Shown: positions 59,815 through 64,000 of the stretch, in pieces | Layout of the letters: each line of letters opens with the position of its first letter | Position numbering within the stretch: position 1 is the stretch's first letter | Assembly: GCA_029978705.1 (NCBI GenBank) | Contig: JAPOIY010000009.1 | Location: forward strand, 21,239-85,238 | Direction: 5' to 3' | DNA: 64,000 bases | Source of the DNA: Actinomycetota bacterium | Lineage (GTDB): Bacteria > Actinomycetota > Actinomycetes > S36-B12 > GCA-2699445 | Position numbers and translations under genes: made by a program | Notes under the pieces: model-generated | What the model was told of the DNA's origin: nothing | Seen by the model: only the letters and a program-made list of their open reading frames with translations | Databases searched by the model: none

Positions 59815-60438
59815 TCAGTCGAAGACCGGGGCGCCGTCCCGCGTGCGCTTCAGTTCGTGCAACTGGGTCGTGCCTGCCAGTGCCTCGATGCCGGACCACA
59901 GCCGCAGGGCGTCCTCACCCCGGGGGATCGGGTTGACCACCGGACCGAAGTAGGCCCGACCGCCGGGCACGTCCGGCAGCCGGATGACGGGGGAGCCCAC
60001 GTCGTCGCCCACCAGTTCCATGGCGGCCTCATGGCTGGCCCGCAGGTCGGCGTCCCACTCCGTGCTGTCTGCCGCCTCGATGAGCTCGGCGGGGAGGCCC
60101 ACCGCCGACAGCGACTCGGCGAAGATGGCGTCGTCGTCACTGCGGCCCTGCCGGTGGTACCGCTCGGCCAGTTCGAAGAAGAGCGGCCCCACGTACTCCT
60201 GGCCCTGGGTCTGCTCCACCGCCGTGATCAGGCGGACGGGCCGCCAGGCCCGCTGCATCAGGTCGACGTACTGAGGCGGCAGGTCGCGGCCCTCGTTGAG
60301 CATCGACAGGGACATCACGCGCCAGCGGATGTCCAGCGGACGTTGCCGGGCCACCTCCCGCAGCCATTCGGCGGTCAGCCAGGTCCAGGGGCACACGGGG
60401 TCGAACCACAGGTCGACCCGGGTAGGAGTCTGTGTCAT
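59815..60438 (-). CDS. DsbA-like mycothiol-dependent nitroreductase family protein
   Basis: A 207-residue thioredoxin-fold protein with the active-site motif WFDPVCPWTW (Cys16). It resembles Rv2466c and its relatives, which use mycothiol for redox chemistry and can activate nitro compounds; I recall the CPW active site as typical of that group. The rest of the sequence is helical (ESLSAVGLPAELIEAADSTEWDADLRASHEAAM) with SPVIRLPDVPGGRAYFGPVV near the C-terminus, the usual cis-Pro region. No signal peptide is seen, so it is cytosolic. ATG at 60438 follows a short GGTGG. It is divergent from the SRPBCC gene. Confidence 0.8.
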   Translation of the reverse strand: MTQTPTRVDLWFDPVCPWTWLTAEWLREVARQRPLDIRWRVMSLSMLNEGRDLPPQYVDLMQRAWRPVRLITAVEQTQGQEYVGPLFFELAERYHRQGRSDDDAIFAESLSAVGLPAELIEAADSTEWDADLRASHEAAMELVGDDVGSPVIRLPDVPGGRAYFGPVVNPIPRGEDALRLWSGIEALAGTTQLHELKRTRDGAPVFD

Positions 60439-60503
60439 GGCACCACCCTTCCCGATCGCGACCGCCGCCGCATCCCCGCCGGGAGAATCGGTCTCCGGGC
60501 CGG

Positions 60504-60509
60504 TAGGTT
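60504..60509 (+). promoter_or_regulatory. Candidate -10 box, leaderless mRNA
   Basis: TAGGTT ends 7 bases before the ATG at 60517 and there is no ribosome binding site. Confidence 0.45.
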
Positions 60510-60516
60510 GGCCGCC

Positions 60517-61110
60517 ATGAGCGATGCTGCCGAGGACTTCCTGGACCGGGTGCTGGCCCACGAGAAGGACCTGTCCATGGACAAGTTCAACCACACCACC
60601 TGGAAGTTCGAGAACCGTCCCACCAGTGAGGGCTTCGGGGTGCTGCCCGGCGTCGACGTGGACGTCGCCGCGATGGCTGCCCACGTCCTCGATGTGGAGA
60701 ACTACCCGGGGAACGTCAAGTACGTCGACGCCACAGAGGTGGTGGAGCGGCGCTCGCCGACCGACGTGACGTACGTGCAGCGGATGAACCTGCCCATCAT
60801 CGGCAAGGTGCAGGTGCAGATCCACCTGGCCGACTACGGCGAGCGGGAGGGCTGGCACATCATCGCCTGGGACCAGGACGCGGCCGGGACCGAGGCGTTG
60901 AACAAGAAGCAGGGGGCGCGCACCGCGTACAACCTGGGCGCGTGGCTGCTGGCGGAGGACACGGTGGGCTATGCGTTGTCGTCGGCGCCGCTGAAGTCGG
61001 ACATGAACACCCTCAAGTACATGGCCATGACCAAGGGCGCCGACGCCACCGTCGGCGAGGTTCTCAAGCAGAACATCGAGGGCATGCTCGCCTGGACCGC
61101 CCGCTCCTGA
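60517..61110 (+). CDS. SRPBCC-like protein of unknown function
   Basis: A 197-residue soluble protein without signal peptide. The pattern resembles the SRPBCC/START fold: a long segment with VDVAAMAAHVLDVENYPGNVKYVDATEVVERRSPTDVTYVQRMN for the conserved Asp/Tyr region, then VQVQIHLADYGEREGWHIIAWDQD. I cannot assign a ligand; hydrophobic or steroid-like molecules are typical for the fold. ATG at 60517 is the only strong start. It converges on glgB with 3 bases between the stops. Confidence 0.65.
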   Translation: MSDAAEDFLDRVLAHEKDLSMDKFNHTTWKFENRPTSEGFGVLPGVDVDVAAMAAHVLDVENYPGNVKYVDATEVVERRSPTDVTYVQRMNLPIIGKVQVQIHLADYGEREGWHIIAWDQDAAGTEALNKKQGARTAYNLGAWLLAEDTVGYALSSAPLKSDMNTLKYMAMTKGADATVGEVLKQNIEGMLAWTARS

Positions 61111-61113
61111 CGC

Positions 61114-63285
61114 TCACCCCTCCCACCGCAGCCACACCGTGGCCAGAGGCGGCAGCACCATACGCGCCGACGCGGGCCGTCCGTGCCACTCTTCGGTGAC
61201 CGCTTCCACACCGCCCATGTTGCCCACGCCCGAGCCGCCGTACTCGGCGGCGTCGGTGTTCAGGATCTCCGCCCACCGGCCGCTGCGCGGCAAGCCCAGG
61301 CGGTAGTCGTCGCGGACGACGGGGGACATGTTGGACACACAGGCCACCACTCCGCCCGATCCGTCGAACCGCAGCCACGAGAAGACGTTGCCGGCCGCGT
61401 CGTTGGCGTCGATCCACTCGAAGCCGCTCGGGTCGTGATCCTTGGCCCACAGGGCGGGGTTGCCGCGGTAGGCGTTGTTCATGTCGCGCAGGCAGTGCTG
61501 CAGCCCGGAGTGGGTCGGGTACTGCAGCAGGTCCCAGTCGAGGGTGCGACCTTCGCTCCACTCCCGCCACTGGCCGAACTCGCCGCCCATGAACAGCAGT
61601 TGTTTGCCCGGATGCGCCCACATGAAGCCGTAGTAGGCCCGCAGGTTGGCGAACTTCTGCCAGTCGTCCCCGGGCATCTTGTTGATCATCGAGCCCTTGC
61701 CGTGTACGACCTCGTCGTGGGACAGCGGCAGTACGAACTGCTCGGTGTAGGCGTACATCATGGCGAACGTCATCTCGGACTGGTGGTACTGCCGGTAGAT
61801 GGGCTCGCGGGACATGTAGTCCAGCGAGTCGTGCATCCACCCCATGTTCCACTTGAACCCGAACCCCAGGCCCCCCAGGTGGGTAGGACGAGTGACACCG
61901 GGCCACGCGGTCGACTCCTCGGCGACCGTGACGATGCCGGGGCAGCGCTTGTAGACGGTGGCGTTCATCTCCTGCAGGAAGGCCACCGCCTCCAGGTTCT
62001 CCCGGCCGCCGAACTCGTTCGGCAGCCACTCGCCTGGTTCGCGGGAGTAGTCGAGATAGAGCATGGAGGCCACCGCGTCCACCCGCAGCCCGTCGATGTG
62101 GAACTCCTCCAGCCAGTAGACGGCGTTGGCGACCAGGAGGTTGCGCACCTCGCGCCGCCCGAAGTTGAAGACGAACGTCCCCCAGTCCAGCTGTTCCCCC
62201 CGCCGCGGGTCCGGGTGCTCGTACAGCGGCGTGCCGTCGAACCGGCCGAGCGCCCACGAATCCTTGGGGAAGTGCGCCGGCACCCAGTCCATGATCACGC
62301 CGATGCCGGCCTGGTGCAGCCGGTCCACGAGGTGGCGGAACTGGTCGGGATTGCCGAACCGGCTGGTGGGGGCGAAGTAGGACGTCACCTGGTAGCCCCA
62401 CGACGGCTCGTAGGGGTGTTCGGTGACGGGCAGCAGCTCGACGTGGGTGAACCCGTTGTCGGTGACGTACTCGACCAGTTCGTCGGCCAGTTGGTCGTAC
62501 GACAGGCCCTTGCGCCACGACCCGAGGTGGACCTCGTAGATGCTCATCGGCCCGTCGTGGGGGTTGCGCCCGGCCCGCTGCGTCATCCAGTCGTCGTCCT
62601 GCCACCGGTAGTCGGGGGTGAACACGACGCTGGCGGTCTGCGGGGGCACCTCGGTGGCGAACGCGACGGGGTCGGCCTTGTCCCGCCACACGAAGTCGGA
62701 GCCGAGGACCGAGAACTTGTACTTGGTGCCGTCCCCGACTCCGGGGACGAACAGCTCCCACACCCCGGACGCGCCGAGGGAGCGCATCGGGTGGCCGGCG
62801 CCGTCCCAGTAGTTGAAGTCACCCACCACGCGGACCCCGCGGGCGCTGGGCGCCCAGACGGCGAAGGAGGTGCCGGGTACCGGACCGTGCAGGCTCTCGT
62901 ACACGTGCTGGTGGGCGCCGAGGACCTGCCAGAGCTGCTCGTGGCGGCCCTCCCCGATGAGATGCAGGTCGACGTCACCGAGGGTGGGCAGGAACCGGTA
63001 CGGGTCCTCCGCGGGCACGGTGTTCCCGTCGTACTCGACCTCGAGGCGGTAGTCGGGGGTGGCGTCCAGCGGCAGCACGGCCCGCCACACGCCGCGGTGC
63101 TCGTGCTCCATCGGGTACCGCTTGTCGCCCATCACGACGGAGACGGACTGGGCGAGCGGGCGCAGCACACGAATCGTCACCGCGTCGTCATGGCGGTGCG
63201 GGCCCAGCAGATCGTGCGGGCTGCCGTGGGCCCCGTCCACGAGCAGGTCCAGGTCCTCGGTCGACGCGGGATAGGGCTGAGCCAT
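61114..63285 (-). CDS. glgB: 1,4-alpha-glucan branching enzyme
   Basis: Forms the alpha-1,6 branches of glycogen, 723 residues. N-terminal beta-domains ([40 protein letters not shown]) precede the GH13 catalytic domain. Landmarks are [61 protein letters not shown] with the nucleophile Asp, [13 protein letters not shown] with the acid/base Glu, and [14 protein letters not shown] with the third acid. ATG at 63285 is the conventional start. It follows glgE in the same direction; together they make the maltose-1-phosphate route to alpha-glucan typical of actinobacteria. Confidence 0.97.
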   Translation of the reverse strand: MAQPYPASTEDLDLLVDGAHGSPHDLLGPHRHDDAVTIRVLRPLAQSVSVVMGDKRYPMEHEHRGVWRAVLPLDATPDYRLEVEYDGNTVPAEDPYRFLPTLGDVDLHLIGEGRHEQLWQVLGAHQHVYESLHGPVPGTSFAVWAPSARGVRVVGDFNYWDGAGHPMRSLGASGVWELFVPGVGDGTKYKFSVLGSDFVWRDKADPVAFATEVPPQTASVVFTPDYRWQDDDWMTQRAGRNPHDGPMSIYEVHLGSWRKGLSYDQLADELVEYVTDNGFTHVELLPVTEHPYEPSWGYQVTSYFAPTSRFGNPDQFRHLVDRLHQAGIGVIMDWVPAHFPKDSWALGRFDGTPLYEHPDPRRGEQLDWGTFVFNFGRREVRNLLVANAVYWLEEFHIDGLRVDAVASMLYLDYSREPGEWLPNEFGGRENLEAVAFLQEMNATVYKRCPGIVTVAEESTAWPGVTRPTHLGGLGFGFKWNMGWMHDSLDYMSREPIYRQYHQSEMTFAMMYAYTEQFVLPLSHDEVVHGKGSMINKMPGDDWQKFANLRAYYGFMWAHPGKQLLFMGGEFGQWREWSEGRTLDWDLLQYPTHSGLQHCLRDMNNAYRGNPALWAKDHDPSGFEWIDANDAAGNVFSWLRFDGSGGVVACVSNMSPVVRDDYRLGLPRSGRWAEILNTDAAEYGGSGVGNMGGVEAVTEEWHGRPASARMVLPPLATVWLRWEG

Positions 63286-63340
63286 GCGCCCATCTTGGCG
63301 TGGTGGATCCCCCTACGCGCGGGGAAGGCGCGGGGAGTCG

Positions 63341-64000
63341 TCAGTCGGGGTGGACCCGCACCACATGAGCGACGTGTTCCTGGGGGTCCAGGCGTACGTA
63401 TACCTGCTGGTGCCACTCCCACTCGGCTCCGGTGATCTCGTCGGTGACGTACAGGGCGTCGTACCAGTCGCGGCCCAGGGCCGGCATGTCCAGCCACACC
63501 GAGGTCTCATGCACGGCCTGCGGGTCCAGGGTGCAGATGGTGATGACGAGGTCGTCGCCGTCCATCTTGGAGAACGCGATCACGCTGTCGTCGTCGGCGT
63601 GGTGGAACCGCAGGTTGCGCAACTGCTGCAGCGCCGGGTGGTCGCGCCGGATCTGGTTGAGCCGGCTGATGAACGGGATCAGGGTGTGGCCGTGGGCGGC
63701 GGCGGCGGCCCAGTCGCGCGGCCGGTACTGGTACTTCTCGCTGTCGAGGTACTCCTCGCTGCCCGGTCGCACGGCGATGTGCTCAAACAGTTCGTATCCG
63801 GAGTACACCCCCCACGTCGGGGACAGCATCGAGCCCAGGACCGCGCGGATGGCGAACGCCGCCGGACCGCCGTCCTGCAGAAAGCCGTGCAGGATGTCCG
63901 GGGTGTTGACGAAGAAGTTGGGGCGCATGTAGTCGGCGGCCGGGCCGCTGAGCTCCTCGAGGTACTCGACCAGTTCCCACTTCGCGGTGCGCCACGTGAA
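63341..64000 (-). CDS. glgE: Alpha-1,4-glucan:maltose-1-phosphate maltosyltransferase, C-terminal third
   Basis: GH13 enzyme that extends alpha-1,4-glucan from maltose-1-phosphate. Only the last 220 codons are inside the window; the gene continues past 64000. The visible part begins FTWRTAKWELVEYLEELSG, then MRPNFFVNTPDILH, the signature GGPAAFAIRAVLGSMLSPTWGVYSGYELFE, and a C-terminal beta-domain (DDSVIAFSKMDGDDLVITICTLDP). It precedes glgB by 55 bases on the same strand, matching the Rv1327c-Rv1326c order. Confidence 0.96.
   Translation of the reverse strand, partial: FTWRTAKWELVEYLEELSGPAADYMRPNFFVNTPDILHGFLQDGGPAAFAIRAVLGSMLSPTWGVYSGYELFEHIAVRPGSEEYLDSEKYQYRPRDWAAAAAHGHTLIPFISRLNQIRRDHPALQQLRNLRFHHADDDSVIAFSKMDGDDLVITICTLDPQAVHETSVWLDMPALGRDWYDALYVTDEITGAEWEWHQQVYVRLDPQEHVAHVVRVHPD

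Overview
The window is a contiguous stretch of a high-GC chromosome from an actinomycete (class Actinomycetes). The evidence is the gene content: NucS, a mycothiol-dependent nitroreductase-like DsbA protein, GlgE, an actinobacterial Asp-type MurA, GTG starts, and several genes with a -10 hexamer 5-8 nt before the start codon (leaderless mRNAs). I cannot name the genus. There is no rRNA, tRNA, CRISPR array or insertion sequence that I can recognise, and no gap between genes exceeds about 200 bases.

Backbone. The order atpD-atpC, PduO-type cobalamin adenosyltransferase, murA, nucS, methylmalonyl-CoA epimerase, thiolase, thioredoxin-TPR, glgB, glgE matches, from memory, the Rv1310-Rv1327c region of Mycobacterium tuberculosis. 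Here the same backbone is spread over 64 kb and carries many extra genes.

Layout. 1-3759: end of the ATP synthase operon, an SDR, the cobalamin adenosyltransferase and murA. 3757-7224: TPP riboswitch and thiBPQ thiamine transporter. 7315-13292: two large, closely related, unrecognised secreted proteins flanking a 3-hydroxybutyryl-CoA dehydrogenase. 13372-18729: ethylmalonyl-CoA mutase, ArfB, a secreted SGNH hydrolase, a 65-residue orphan, NucS. 18743-25971: aldehyde dehydrogenase, an MBL-Rieske fusion, a double 3-hydroxyacyl-CoA dehydrogenase, RNase HI, an AAA+ ATPase, a small zinc protein. 26001-32179: metzincin/hydrolase/SDR operon, an acyltransferase-SGNH membrane protein and crotonyl-CoA carboxylase/reductase. 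32260-43808: TPR-patatin-patatin operon (one patatin lacks its serine), HtrA protease, a gamma-glutamyl metabolism cluster, two GGDEF-EAL proteins. 43890-47641: icmF-marR operon behind a near-perfect operator palindrome. 47644-54624: RTX protein, coiled-coil protein, membrane hydrolase, epimerase, a second SGNH hydrolase with Ig-like repeats. 54657-64000: thiolase, MeaB, CPBP protease, SDR, thioredoxin-TPR, DsbA-like protein, SRPBCC protein, glgB and the end of glgE.

How the genes work together. The strongest metabolic theme is acetyl-CoA/C4-acyl-CoA and cobalamin-dependent acyl-CoA chemistry: thiolase, 3-hydroxybutyryl-CoA dehydrogenase, crotonyl-CoA carboxylase/reductase, ethylmalonyl-CoA mutase, epimerase, MeaB and IcmF, with the adenosyltransferase making their coenzyme. 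This is much of the ethylmalonyl-CoA pathway, dispersed as single genes. A second theme is the cell surface: two SGNH hydrolases, the paired 827/822-residue proteins, RTX protein, metzincin, HtrA and the acyltransferase.

Most promising for novelty are the paired secreted proteins at 7315-9798 and 10824-13292, which share ten cysteines and a striking basic-N/acidic-C composition and match no family I know.
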